From Armatimonadota bacterium (lineage in GTDB: Bacteria; Armatimonadota; Fimbriimonadia; Fimbriimonadales; Fimbriimonadaceae): 64,000 nt of DNA. This document shows, one piece after another, positions 43,260 to 50,871 of the stretch (the first letter of the stretch is position 1; each line of letters begins with the position of its first letter). The stretch is taken from assembly GCA_017303935.1 (NCBI GenBank), contig JAFLBD010000002.1, positions 711,154-775,153 of the forward strand, written 5' to 3'. Below the pieces are notes generated by a model. It made no database searches. It was not told where the DNA came from and saw only the letters and a program-made list of their open reading frames with translations. Made by a program: the position numbers and the translations under genes.

Positions 43260-44207
43260 TTAGGCGCGCTTGCGGCGTCGAAGAAGTGCCAGCGCACCTA
43301 GACCAAGAGCAATGAAAGAACTGGGTTCAGGAGCGACAACCACTGCGACCGAGCGCGGGTCATTCAGAATCCCTGTGCCAAAGGTCTGCAAAGTCAGCCC
43401 TTCACTATAGAGGATTCGCGATATTCTGCCTTGTCCAGCAGATACCGTGCCCGTGTAGTAACCGATGTCGCCGTGTCCAAAACCAACGCCATTAATGGCA
43501 GTGTAGGTTGCGTAGGTAGAGGTCGAAATCGGATTCGCAGGATTAGCAGCGACCAGTCCGCTCAGATTGATGCGTGAAACAGAAATCGCTCCGGCAGCCA
43601 GCATCCTCGAACCTGAAATTGCAATTTGGCGCTGACCACTTACTGAAGATGCTGCGACCGGACTCGCCATAGTGAAAGCGGTCGTGCCTGATCCAGGCAA
43701 GTAGGTGTAGACCTTGTTTCCCTCAACAGTCCAGATCTTCCCATTGTCATCTACAGCTGTTCCTCTTGGGGAGCTAGCACCATTGAATTGATAGCTGTTC
43801 AAGATCGAGCCAGAAGTGCTGTAAGCGTCTACAATGGAACCTGAAATCCCTAGGTACAAAACGTTGTTGCGAAAAGCGATTTGAGGATAGACGTAGGAAT
43901 ATGGAGCTGAAAAACTGCTCAGATATTCGCCTGTATTGTAGTTGAAAGTCCAAACACGGGCAAGAGCATTCGTCGATCCGTCTCCAGATACCGCGTCGAC
44001 AACAAACGCGCGACCCGTAGCTTGGTCGATGCACATTCCGATTGGATTCTGTACATATCCGCCACCAAACGAACCCAAATACAGGCCTGTATTCCCATCA
44101 AAGCGATGGACGGATTGGGTGCCGCGGTCTGCAACCATCACGAGCTCAAAACTGGCGTGAGCCAATCCAGCAGTCGCCAACAAACTCAGAGCAAGAACAA
44201 ATCGCAT
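43260..44207 (-). CDS. PEP-CTERM protein with NHL/propeller-like repeats
   Basis: A 315-residue exported protein: signal MRFVLALSLLATAGLAHAS, a propeller-like body (RGTQSVHRFDGNTGLYLGSF, PIGMCIDQATGRAFVVDAVS), and a PEP-CTERM tail (APEPSSFIALGLGALALLRR). The ATG at 44207 gives the clean signal peptide; a longer frame to 44402 does not. It diverges from a clear paralog at 44523. Confidence 0.85.
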   Translation of the reverse strand: MRFVLALSLLATAGLAHASFELVMVADRGTQSVHRFDGNTGLYLGSFGGGYVQNPIGMCIDQATGRAFVVDAVSGDGSTNALARVWTFNYNTGEYLSSFSAPYSYVYPQIAFRNNVLYLGISGSIVDAYSTSGSILNSYQFNGASSPRGTAVDDNGKIWTVEGNKVYTYLPGSGTTAFTMASPVAASSVSGQRQIAISGSRMLAAGAISVSRINLSGLVAANPANPISTSTYATYTAINGVGFGHGDIGYYTGTVSAGQGRISRILYSEGLTLQTFGTGILNDPRSVAVVVAPEPSSFIALGLGALALLRRRKRA

Positions 44208-44215
44208 ACGCCAAC

Positions 44216-44221
44216 AGTATA
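44216..44221 (-). promoter_or_regulatory. -10 element of the minus-strand PEP-CTERM gene
   Basis: On the minus strand TATACT lies eight bases before the ATG at 44207, again implying a very short or absent leader. Confidence 0.4.
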
Positions 44222-44509
44222 AGTGAATTTTCGACAAATAATTGACAATTTTTGCTAGTTTTTGATCGGAGACGCGCCGTTTGCAAGCTGCAACCTGTCT
44301 TGAAGTCGGCGACTTGTCGCCGTGAGCCCAGGAGCCCACATTCCAAAATCTGCACTGATTGCCTCGGAGGCCTAAAACACATTGCTGTGCCATTCTCGAC
44401 AAAAAACGGAATCAGACTCCGCCAATTTAATTGTCCGAACAAGAACCACCTCCAGTCTAAATGTGGGCATTTCATTGTCGACTGGCATCCACTTCAGGCG
44501 GGAATGCCA

Positions 44510-44515
44510 TATACT
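44510..44515 (+). promoter_or_regulatory. -10 element of the plus-strand PEP-CTERM gene
   Basis: TATACT lies seven bases before the ATG at 44523. No Shine-Dalgarno sequence is present, so the mRNA is probably leaderless, as for its divergent paralog. Confidence 0.45.
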
Positions 44516-44522
44516 AACTAGC

Positions 44523-45467
44523 ATGAAGTTGGTTTCCAATCTATTCGTTGGCTTGTCTTTGATCGGGCTCCCGGTGCTTTCTGCGGCATCATTTGACCTC
44601 GCCCTGGTTAGTGATTCAGGCACCGACAGTATTCAGCGCTTCGACCCCATCAGCGGGACCTATCTCGGAAGCTTTGGCGGCGGAATCCTCGTCGATCCAA
44701 AGGGCGTCGTCGTGAACCAAGCCCAAAACCGGGCCTTTGTTCTGGACGCGACGGCTCGCATTTCCATCTGGGACTATAACACTGGAGAGTTCATTTCGTC
44801 GTTCAACTTAAACGGTACTGCAACCTACATGAACTCGAACAGTGATGGCACGCTGAACATCGCGCTCGCTGATCGAGTCCGCCGCATTACCCAGGGCGGC
44901 GCATTCCTGGCCGAATACATCCGCAATGGCACATATGGCGTGCAACAAGGCATCATGGGAGGCGACGGCTTCTTTTATATGAGCACCAGATCTGGTGATA
45001 GTGTTCGCCTGGAGAGGTTCGCTTCGTCGGGAACGTTTGTTGGTTTCCAATCTTGGGCAGCCGATCGTGTTCTGTCTGTACCACTCGCTGGTGCACCCAA
45101 TAGCGGAAACTACAACGCGATCAACGCTTATGAATTCAGCGGTGCGAGCACCATCGAATATGATCTTCACAATTCTGGTGCGACAGTCACGACATTTGTC
45201 AATAACACGGTATTCGCAAATCCATCGGGCATCGCGCTCGGTCACGGCGGAATGACCTTCATCATTGGCAAAATCCGAGCGACGCCAACGATCGGTGGAA
45301 TATTGCGGTTTGATCGAACTACCGGAGTAACGGGCTCGATTATTGGTCAATCTACTCTTCAAATTCCGACTGGAATCGCAACCGTCATTGCTCCTGAACC
45401 AGGCACTATAATCGCGCTCGGCGTTGGAATCGGTGCGTTATTGCGCCGACGAAAGAAGTCGGCATAG
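44523..45467 (+). CDS. PEP-CTERM protein, paralog of the divergent neighbour
   Basis: A 314-residue exported protein with signal MKLVSNLFVGLSLIGLPVLS. Its N-terminal body (SGTDSIQRFDPISGTYLGSF, PKGVVVNQAQNRAFVLDATA) aligns closely with the minus-strand neighbour. The tail is a PEP-CTERM signal (APEPGTIIALGVGIGALLRR). The ATG at 44523 is fixed by the signal peptide and a -10 seven bases upstream. Confidence 0.85.
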   Translation: MKLVSNLFVGLSLIGLPVLSAASFDLALVSDSGTDSIQRFDPISGTYLGSFGGGILVDPKGVVVNQAQNRAFVLDATARISIWDYNTGEFISSFNLNGTATYMNSNSDGTLNIALADRVRRITQGGAFLAEYIRNGTYGVQQGIMGGDGFFYMSTRSGDSVRLERFASSGTFVGFQSWAADRVLSVPLAGAPNSGNYNAINAYEFSGASTIEYDLHNSGATVTTFVNNTVFANPSGIALGHGGMTFIIGKIRATPTIGGILRFDRTTGVTGSIIGQSTLQIPTGIATVIAPEPGTIIALGVGIGALLRRRKKSA

Positions 45468-45489
45468 ACAGGCGCATTAATCAGAACAG

Positions 45490-45535
45490 GAAAGTAGTCC
45501 GCACCTGACTATCGGTTTTGGCGCAGACTACTTTC
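45490..45535. terminator. hairpin between convergent genes
   Basis: GAAAGTAGTC (45490-45499) and GACTACTTTC (45526-45535) form a perfect 10-bp stem around a 26-base loop. It lies between convergent genes. The long loop and lack of U-tract make it a weak terminator or RNA stabiliser. Confidence 0.5.
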
Positions 45536-45544
45536 TATAGTCAA

Positions 45545-46285
45545 TCAAGATGAACGATTCTCGATTTCCTGAATGGCTTGGGTGCTAACCTCAATATCCG
45601 CCCTTGCGGCGCGCAAACTTTCCATCGGATCGGAAAATCCGCTTCCCATTCTTGCGGCAGAGTTCTTTTGGATCGATTGATCCAGTAAGCGCAGCTCGTT
45701 TAAGAGCGGTTCTGCCCACGAGACTGCTTGAACCTGTGAAGGATGAGAACCCAGTGCTGCTTCAAAAAGCATCGATAGCGATTCTTCGATCGCTCTTACC
45801 GTTGTGTCAGAAGCCATTGAGCGCGGTGCCATTGCGACATCCGCATGCCGCATGTAGATACAGCTCGCCTCGTCCAAGATGTTTTCAAACTGTTCCGATA
45901 GCTGACGCTCACCCAAAAAGATGTTTCCAAAGCTTGCATACCGCTTCGTAAACTTTGCGATGAGATCGCGAAGATGTCGCCTCGAACGCGAACTTGCACG
46001 GTACAAACGAAAAAACGTAATCCAGGCCCCCGCAGCAAGCAGAAGAGTAAATGCCGTACCCAGAATCAACGAATTACTGTTTGCTCCAGAAATCCATGCC
46101 CCAAAAACACTCAACCCGCCAAATGTTGCGATGCATGCGGGTATCGCACAAGATAGGATGAAAAGATTGTAGGCAGGCTGGCGTCCGGCCTCAGCATCCA
46201 TCAAGGCTTCTAAATGTACAAGCTCCCTTTGACGTACGATCCCAGTAACGTTTCGACAAGCTCGAATCCAAGACAGCGCAGCCAT
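45545..46285 (-). CDS. hypothetical membrane protein, two TM segments
   Basis: A 246-residue protein. Two hydrophobic segments near residues 40-65 and 72-92 (NLFILSCAIPACIATFGGLS and SLILGTAFTLLLAAGAWITF) form a hairpin in the membrane. A helical, mostly cytoplasmic C-terminal domain follows (RRHLRDLIAKFTKRY, VRAIEESLSMLFEAAL). No known family. It lies at the edge of the accessory-looking region. Confidence 0.7.
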   Translation of the reverse strand: MAALSWIRACRNVTGIVRQRELVHLEALMDAEAGRQPAYNLFILSCAIPACIATFGGLSVFGAWISGANSNSLILGTAFTLLLAAGAWITFFRLYRASSRSRRHLRDLIAKFTKRYASFGNIFLGERQLSEQFENILDEASCIYMRHADVAMAPRSMASDTTVRAIEESLSMLFEAALGSHPSQVQAVSWAEPLLNELRLLDQSIQKNSAARMGSGFSDPMESLRAARADIEVSTQAIQEIENRSS

Positions 46286-46646
46286 TTAGAATCCGTACGT
46301 TCGGCAGCTCGTCGCGGTTGCAATTCCGCTTGCACTGCGAGCGATCCGGTAGGGGGTGCTCAGTCATTTTCGAGATGCGTCGGCGTTTCGCGGCCATTGC
46401 TCGGAATCAGCTTTCTCTAAGGAAATTCAATTTCTTGCAACATTTTTGTTGCTCTGGATTATCCTGAAACTGCTCTGGGTAATCCTAGAACCGCTCAGTG
46501 ATAAATAAATTCTTCTCTGGGTAATCCCAAAATGCCTCTGGCTTATCCCAGAACTGCTCAGGAAAAAGTTTTTCCTTCTCTGGCTAAATATTCTTTAGCT
46601 CCATGATAAGCCAGCATCGCTGGATGCCTCCAGAAATAGCTACTCG
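46286..46646. other. 361-base stretch without an intact gene
   Basis: It holds the 21-bp tandem repeat array at 46450-46596 and no intact frame. The segment 46286-46449 shows nothing recognisable. Confidence 0.65.
46450..46596 (-). repeat. seven-unit 21-bp tandem repeat, possibly a decayed heptapeptide-repeat gene
   Basis: Seven units in strict 21-base phase start at 46450, 46471, 46492, 46513, 46534, 46555 and 46576. The best units share CTCTGGGTAATCCCAGA, whose arms CTGGG/CCCAG are inverted. Units 3 and 6 are strongly diverged. On the minus strand one frame reads F-W-D-Y-P-E-Q-like heptads from an ATG near 46604, with two TAG stops, each one base away from a Trp or Tyr codon. It could instead be a noncoding array of binding sites spaced two helical turns apart. 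Confidence 0.6.
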
Positions 46647-47138
46647 TTACAGTACGCGTTCAAACCTAAGCACCGGGCCGTCGTCTGGCTCGATCACTTC
46701 TCCCAGCAGCTCAAATCCGTTCTTCAGCAGGATCTTTTGGCTGGCAATCCCATCTTTCAGCGTGTGCGCCCGCACAACCCTTGCGCCATGATCTCCGGCA
46801 TATCGCACCAATGCCGCGCAAACCGCCGTGCCGATCCCTTTGCCCCAATGCTCCACCGCGACCCCGTATCCCACCTCAACCGTTCCGTCTAATGGAATCG
46901 TCTTGAATCCTCCCGAACCTAAAATCACGCGGGACTCAGGTTTAAACGCAACCAGCCCGATCCAATCCTCTCTTCCGCCCAAAGATTCAAAATAGGAGGG
47001 AACCACTTCGCTGGGCATTAAAGCCCCTTCCGCCGCCGAAAGCGCAACGGCATCCAAAAACGCCTTCTCCGACTCAACATGCCGCTCAATATCGGCATGC
47101 GTGAGAACATGAAACTCAAGGTTTGTGTGTGGAGTCAT
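46647..47138 (-). CDS. GNAT-family N-acetyltransferase
   Basis: A 163-residue GCN5-related acetyltransferase that transfers acetyl from acetyl-CoA. It has GYGVAVEHWGKGIGTAVCAA (acetyl-CoA binding motif A near residue 92) and the following helix; VRAHTLKDGIASQKILLKNG is typical of RimJ/RimL-like members. The ATG at 47138 starts at a natural domain boundary. The substrate is unknown. Confidence 0.85.
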   Translation of the reverse strand: MTPHTNLEFHVLTHADIERHVESEKAFLDAVALSAAEGALMPSEVVPSYFESLGGREDWIGLVAFKPESRVILGSGGFKTIPLDGTVEVGYGVAVEHWGKGIGTAVCAALVRYAGDHGARVVRAHTLKDGIASQKILLKNGFELLGEVIEPDDGPVLRFERVL

Positions 47139-47277
47139 TAAGCTAAGAGTATGGTCGGAGACGAGCGTACAAGTAGAAGAGCGATACTGAAGTGAAATCA
47201 ATCGCCCATAAATTCCGTCCACAATCTAACGGCCTTGAACACGCCCCAATATCCTTCTCTAGACAAGGGTCATCCCG

Positions 47278-48117
47278 ATGGTTACGATTAAGCGAATTTT
47301 TCCCATATTAATATCTGCCTTGGTACTTGCGACAAAGGTAAATTCGGCGATATACGCAGTACGAAGCGAGAAGAAGCTATATGAAGTTGAGTTCTATCGT
47401 TACGAACAAAACTCTAAACCCGTGCAAATCGGAGTTACAAAAATCCGATACGTGGGACCCCGTGACAACATCTTCGTGAGTCCTACTTTGAGCCGAGTAC
47501 TTGTCGTAATTTCAAACTCTGATAGCCATAAAAACTATCTCGATTGGTATGAACCCAAGTCGAGATGGTCTAGCCGCATTGAACTATCTGAGGAACTAAT
47601 TGATGCGAAGATAGTGAACGGAATTGTGTACGGGCTCTTTGGAGATATAGTTGACCAGCTCAAAGTCGTTCGGTTAGGGCGCGATGGTTTGGAAAACATA
47701 ATAGCGTCAACCATCAACGGGGACTTTGAAGGACTAGAACACTTTCCCGAGCCAGCGATCCACCAAGAATGCGAGGAAAGAAACTCGCCGGACGTCGCTC
47801 TCTATGAGCAGTCAGGTCTAACGCCAAGTTGGATTCATGTCTTTGGAGCTGGTCGATTGGGTACGCCGCTTGGAAACTGCCTTGACATGAACAACTACGC
47901 GTACGTCAAGCAAACGACAACCGATGGTTATGGCCGGATAATCATAGTCCGTGAAAAGAATTCAGCTGTTGAAGTACTTGCAAAGAATATCGTCCGCATG
48001 GCACTATCGAAGGAAGAATTGACTGTACAAACCGACGAGGAACTAATTTTCTTCGACACGAAGGGTTCGGTTCTTGCAAGAATCCCTAACGGCATTCTAT
48101 GCGCATCTCTCGAATAG
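47278..48117 (+). CDS. exported hypothetical protein
   Basis: A 279-residue protein with a signal peptide (IKRIFPILISALVLATKVNS) and a beta-rich, propeller-like body (LSRVLVVISNSDSHKNYLDW, RIIIVREKNSAVEVLAKNIV). The DNA is visibly AT-richer than the flanks and codon use is softer, suggesting transfer or relaxed selection. No family recognised. Confidence 0.65.
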   Translation: MVTIKRIFPILISALVLATKVNSAIYAVRSEKKLYEVEFYRYEQNSKPVQIGVTKIRYVGPRDNIFVSPTLSRVLVVISNSDSHKNYLDWYEPKSRWSSRIELSEELIDAKIVNGIVYGLFGDIVDQLKVVRLGRDGLENIIASTINGDFEGLEHFPEPAIHQECEERNSPDVALYEQSGLTPSWIHVFGAGRLGTPLGNCLDMNNYAYVKQTTTDGYGRIIIVREKNSAVEVLAKNIVRMALSKEELTVQTDEELIFFDTKGSVLARIPNGILCASLE

Positions 48118-48121
48118 CAAC

Positions 48122-48337
48122 ATGTTGGACGACAAGCGATTTTACTTAGTATGGGTCATCGCTCAGATCATTTTGGTAGCAGCACTTGCAATCGGTGACT
48201 ATCAAAGAAGCGGCAATTGGAGCGGATTCGGATTTGCAGTTCTTTATGGCTTAATTCTTGGCGTATTCCTCTCTTTCCTAATCGCCTATATCGACTGGTC
48301 TGGGAGAAACACTCGCGGCAAACCTCCCCATTGGTGA
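48122..48337 (+). CDS. small membrane protein, two TM segments
   Basis: A 71-residue protein with two hydrophobic helices (FYLVWVIAQIILVAALAIG and GFAVLYGLILGVFLSFLIAY) and a short basic end. It begins five bases after the upstream stop. No family recognised. Confidence 0.6.
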   Translation: MLDDKRFYLVWVIAQIILVAALAIGDYQRSGNWSGFGFAVLYGLILGVFLSFLIAYIDWSGRNTRGKPPHW

Positions 48338-48424
48338 TTTTGCAGTCGCCAAAGCTCAGTAAGTGCTCGCTATGAAGACGTGTGGCGTCAAAGTCGGTGT
48401 GATATCATTGAGAAGGAGACCGCT

Positions 48425-48952
48425 TTGGAAGATTACGCAGCTGCTTTTCGAGAGCAACTCATTGAGGAGTTGAAGGCCATACTTTTGACTTCGTTTAGAG
48501 AGCACGTCATCGATGAGCCCTGCTTTATTGATACGCTCCCGGATCTGGAAACACCCTACATCGATGCTCTTAAAGAGGAGATTGGTGGCAAGAGTTGGAC
48601 ACAAGTCCGAGTATTTTGGGATGCAGACCTGAGGTGGGGTCTTTGGTATCTCACGGAGCGGGGACAATTACGGCTTCTGCCTTGGTTAATCCTTCGCCAA
48701 ACGGACCTGCTAGATACCGATACAGAGTACGATACAATTCGAGATTCGATATCGCGACTCAGTCTCAAGTCATGCAATATGATTACGACTCCGCAATTGA
48801 GGACGATTCAAAAGTGCTATGAGGTGTTACGTGAACGTGCCAGACCATTTGCGGTAGAGGTCTATGAAGCTGAAGAACATGTTGATTTGTGTAGCGAGCA
48901 AATTGGGTATATCGATTGTATTTTGCACGAGCGGTGGATGCGCCAAAGGTAG
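48425..48952 (+). CDS. hypothetical protein
   Basis: A 175-residue soluble, acidic, mostly helical protein. The TTG start at 48425 is supported by AAGGAG (48413-48418) six bases upstream; an upstream in-frame ATG at 48380 has no such site. Conserved-looking aromatic stretches (VRVFWDADLRWGLWYLTERG) are present. No family recognised. It could be an immunity-type protein in this variable region, but nothing proves it. Confidence 0.6.
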   Translation: MEDYAAAFREQLIEELKAILLTSFREHVIDEPCFIDTLPDLETPYIDALKEEIGGKSWTQVRVFWDADLRWGLWYLTERGQLRLLPWLILRQTDLLDTDTEYDTIRDSISRLSLKSCNMITTPQLRTIQKCYEVLRERARPFAVEVYEAEEHVDLCSEQIGYIDCILHERWMRQR

Positions 48953-49068
48953 AAGTAGATGAGCGCGTTTGAGATAGGCGCAGATATTGTCGCTAATGAA
49001 GAATCTACGATACAGAGCGCCTGGTGGAACCGATTGATCCATCGCCTGATGCTATCCCAAACAAACAT

Positions 49069-49392
49069 ATGAACAATCTTCGAACTTCGATAGTTGTCTT
49101 GTGTATTGTCCTTTGTGGAGGATGTAATAATGCCGCCACCAATTCACTTTCCTTTAAGAAGAAAGCAACCATAGTGGGCGGATATTCGGGCGGGGAGACC
49201 ACCGAAAGAGTCACGAAGGATCTTGGTGCACCAAATTCAAAACTCAAAGACGGAGTAAAACAGGTATGGGGATACACGAATCCTGCCAATAGATTTGATG
49301 ATATTGCAATCGGCTTTAGGGATGGAAAGCTTGCTTCCTTTACGATTAACGACAGCGGAAAGGTAACAATCCGCAATTTCAGAAAAAAGTAA
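49069..49392 (+). CDS. small lipoprotein
   Basis: A 107-residue predicted lipoprotein: signal NNLRTSIVVLCIVLCGGC with lipid-accepting Cys near residue 19. The mature part resembles a small SmpA/OmlA-like fold (GETTERVTKDLGAPNSKLKD, VKQVWGYTNPAN), which in BamE-type proteins sits in the outer membrane. The match is modest. Its start at 49069 is chosen to place the lipobox correctly. Confidence 0.65.
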   Translation: MNNLRTSIVVLCIVLCGGCNNAATNSLSFKKKATIVGGYSGGETTERVTKDLGAPNSKLKDGVKQVWGYTNPANRFDDIAIGFRDGKLASFTINDSGKVTIRNFRKK

Positions 49393-49405
49393 ATGGAGCA
49401 AAAAT

Positions 49406-49759
49406 ATGCTGCAATCTAAAATTCTCCGAATCGTTCTGCGCTATGCCAGCATATTGTTTGTAATCTGGGTTGCGGGCGCAGCAATCTACTATAGAGCCAA
49501 AAGTGGGCTGACAGAAGATGCGATCGTATGCCTAACTAGCTATATGTCAGATTCTATGACCAACAGTTCGGAAGAAATTTTCGGATCGCGAGCATCGCGA
49601 CTTCGTGATGTAGAGAACTATTCCGTTTCTAAAGTTGATGTATTCGTGATCATACCTTCTGCAAATTTCAAACTTCGTGTGCATCGTCGTGGTAAGTGGT
49701 ACGAAGAAACGCTTCGATGGGAAGGGGGGCACATTGTCCCTCCAAAAGAATCTTACTAA
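49406..49759 (+). CDS. small single-pass membrane protein
   Basis: A 117-residue protein with one N-terminal transmembrane helix (YASILFVIWVAGAAIYY) and a periplasmic beta-rich domain (VDVFVIIPSANFKLRVHRRG). It lies 13 bases after the lipoprotein gene and is probably cotranscribed. Function unknown. Confidence 0.6.
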   Translation: MLQSKILRIVLRYASILFVIWVAGAAIYYRAKSGLTEDAIVCLTSYMSDSMTNSSEEIFGSRASRLRDVENYSVSKVDVFVIIPSANFKLRVHRRGKWYEETLRWEGGHIVPPKESY

Positions 49760-49842
49760 TGACGCAACAGGCGTCGACATTGAATGCGATCTGCGCCCCC
49801 TTCACCAAGTCGACACTAGCGAGGCTTCTATAGCGGCTTAAT

Positions 49843-50250
49843 CTAGATCCCTTCAGCCGAGCGGAGGGCGGTGATGCGATCTGGCCCGCAGGAAAGCTTC
49901 TTGGCGAGGGGGCTTTTGGGTTCGACCACCCGCCAAAACGGCGTGACTTCGCCCGGATTTGAACCCGCAGCCATCTGTTCCAGGGCGACCTCGGCCACAA
50001 TCCGCAAAAAGATTCCAGTGGTCAGCGGGCATGTGGCGTCGGCCTTGTGCGCTCTCGCCAGATCGGCCCGCAGTTCGGCGACGCTCAGCGATTTCCCTGC
50101 CGGGATCGCCTGAACCCGCGATTGAATCTCGCGAGGGGTCGAAATGAGCAACCGTGTGCCCGGGGGCATGCCCATTCCCGCCTTTTCGGTGACCTCGACG
50201 ACCGGCTCCGCGCGCGAATTCAGCTTCTCGACCCAGGTTTTCTTGGCCAT
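49843..50250 (-). CDS. MGMT/alkyltransferase-like family protein
   Basis: A 135-residue protein resembling the MGMT-like (O6-alkylguanine alkyltransferase-like) small proteins with TCPLTTGIFLRIVAEVALEQ and TPFWRVVEP. The pattern KSLSVAELRADLARAHKADA matches the DNA-binding helix of that group. The catalytic PCHR is replaced by TPFWRV, so it may only bind damaged DNA. A function in repair is inferred, not shown. Confidence 0.7.
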   Translation of the reverse strand: MAKKTWVEKLNSRAEPVVEVTEKAGMGMPPGTRLLISTPREIQSRVQAIPAGKSLSVAELRADLARAHKADATCPLTTGIFLRIVAEVALEQMAAGSNPGEVTPFWRVVEPKSPLAKKLSCGPDRITALRSAEGI

Positions 50251-50319
50251 GAATCAAGGTTAGCACGGCGGCAATTTTCTGTCAATGTTGCGCGCTTTGA
50301 TGAATCAGAGTTCTAGGGT

Positions 50320-50700
50320 GTGGCGCCACCGCCAGGACTGGTATTGACCGGCAACTTCAGGGAGATTCGCCCGAGAATCAAGCTGCGCAATCGGCGAGAA
50401 AAATTGGAAATGCTCGGGTTTGATATGGTGCCTCGGCGAGTCGATATCGTAACGCGGCGGTTACACATTGTATGCCCGCAATGCAATGTGTACGGAGAGA
50501 ATAAACTATTGAAAACGGCGCAAAAACACATGAAATCGCTCCAATACAATTTTTTATTAGAGCAATTCGAATGAATATTGAAAATATTCGATATAAAATC
50601 GGAGCAATTTCATATGAAAACGGAGCGATTTCACATCAAAACGCCGCGATTACACATCAAATCGGAGCGATTTCATATCAAAACGGAGCGATTTCACTAA
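50320..50700 (+). pseudogene. heptapeptide-repeat gene interrupted by an in-frame TGA
   Basis: From 50344 to 50700 the frame can be divided into 17 heptads of 21 bases each. The last five (50596-50700) are nearly identical, consensus K-T-E-R-F-H-I, and the frame closes with TAA exactly at the end of the last unit. Earlier units drift (VTRRLHI, VPRRVDI, KTAQKHM). A TGA at 50572-50574 splits the frame, leaving an 84-residue GTG-started piece and a 41-codon remainder. Either this is a recently broken gene or the TGA is read through. A palindrome with T-run at 50716-50740 follows. Confidence 0.6.
50596..50700 (+). repeat. five near-identical 21-bp tandem repeats
   Basis: Units start at 50596, 50617, 50638, 50659 and 50680. 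They share CGGAGCGATTTCA with small changes. A partial inverted copy (ATGAAATCGCTCC, 50530-50542) lies upstream, so an RNA hairpin is possible. Confidence 0.85.
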
Positions 50701-50715
50701 ATATTTTGAATATTC

Positions 50716-50740
50716 AATAGGTTCATTTGAACCTATTTTT
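50716..50740 (+). terminator. terminator after the heptapeptide-repeat gene
   Basis: AATAGGTTCA and TGAACCTATT form a perfect 10-bp stem (50716-50725 and 50728-50737), followed by TTT within a TTTTT run. It sits 16 bases after the repeat gene's stop, which supports transcription of that gene on the plus strand. Confidence 0.75.
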
Positions 50741-50748
50741 GTGCGCCA

Positions 50749-50775
50749 GGGTGGCGTCAGGTTCTCCCGCCACCC
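50749..50775. repeat. short GC hairpin
   Basis: GGGTGGCG (50749-50756) and CGCCACCC (50768-50775) form a perfect 8-bp stem. It could be a second terminator or part of a leader for the following gene. Confidence 0.45.
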
Positions 50776-50871
50776 CACCGACCCACCCGCCTCCTATTGC
50801 CGGAGAATACAGCCATTCAAAATCTGCACAAGTCACGAGCCCAGCAAAGGTACTCTCGGGACAATGAGCAA

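Noticed and set aside
46450..46596. CRISPR array
   Set aside because: The 21-base units are directly adjacent with no spacers, are degenerate, and no cas gene is near.
50596..50700. CRISPR or plasmid iteron origin
   Set aside because: Units are contiguous, in codon register and end at a stop codon; no replication gene is nearby, so a coding repeat explains it better.
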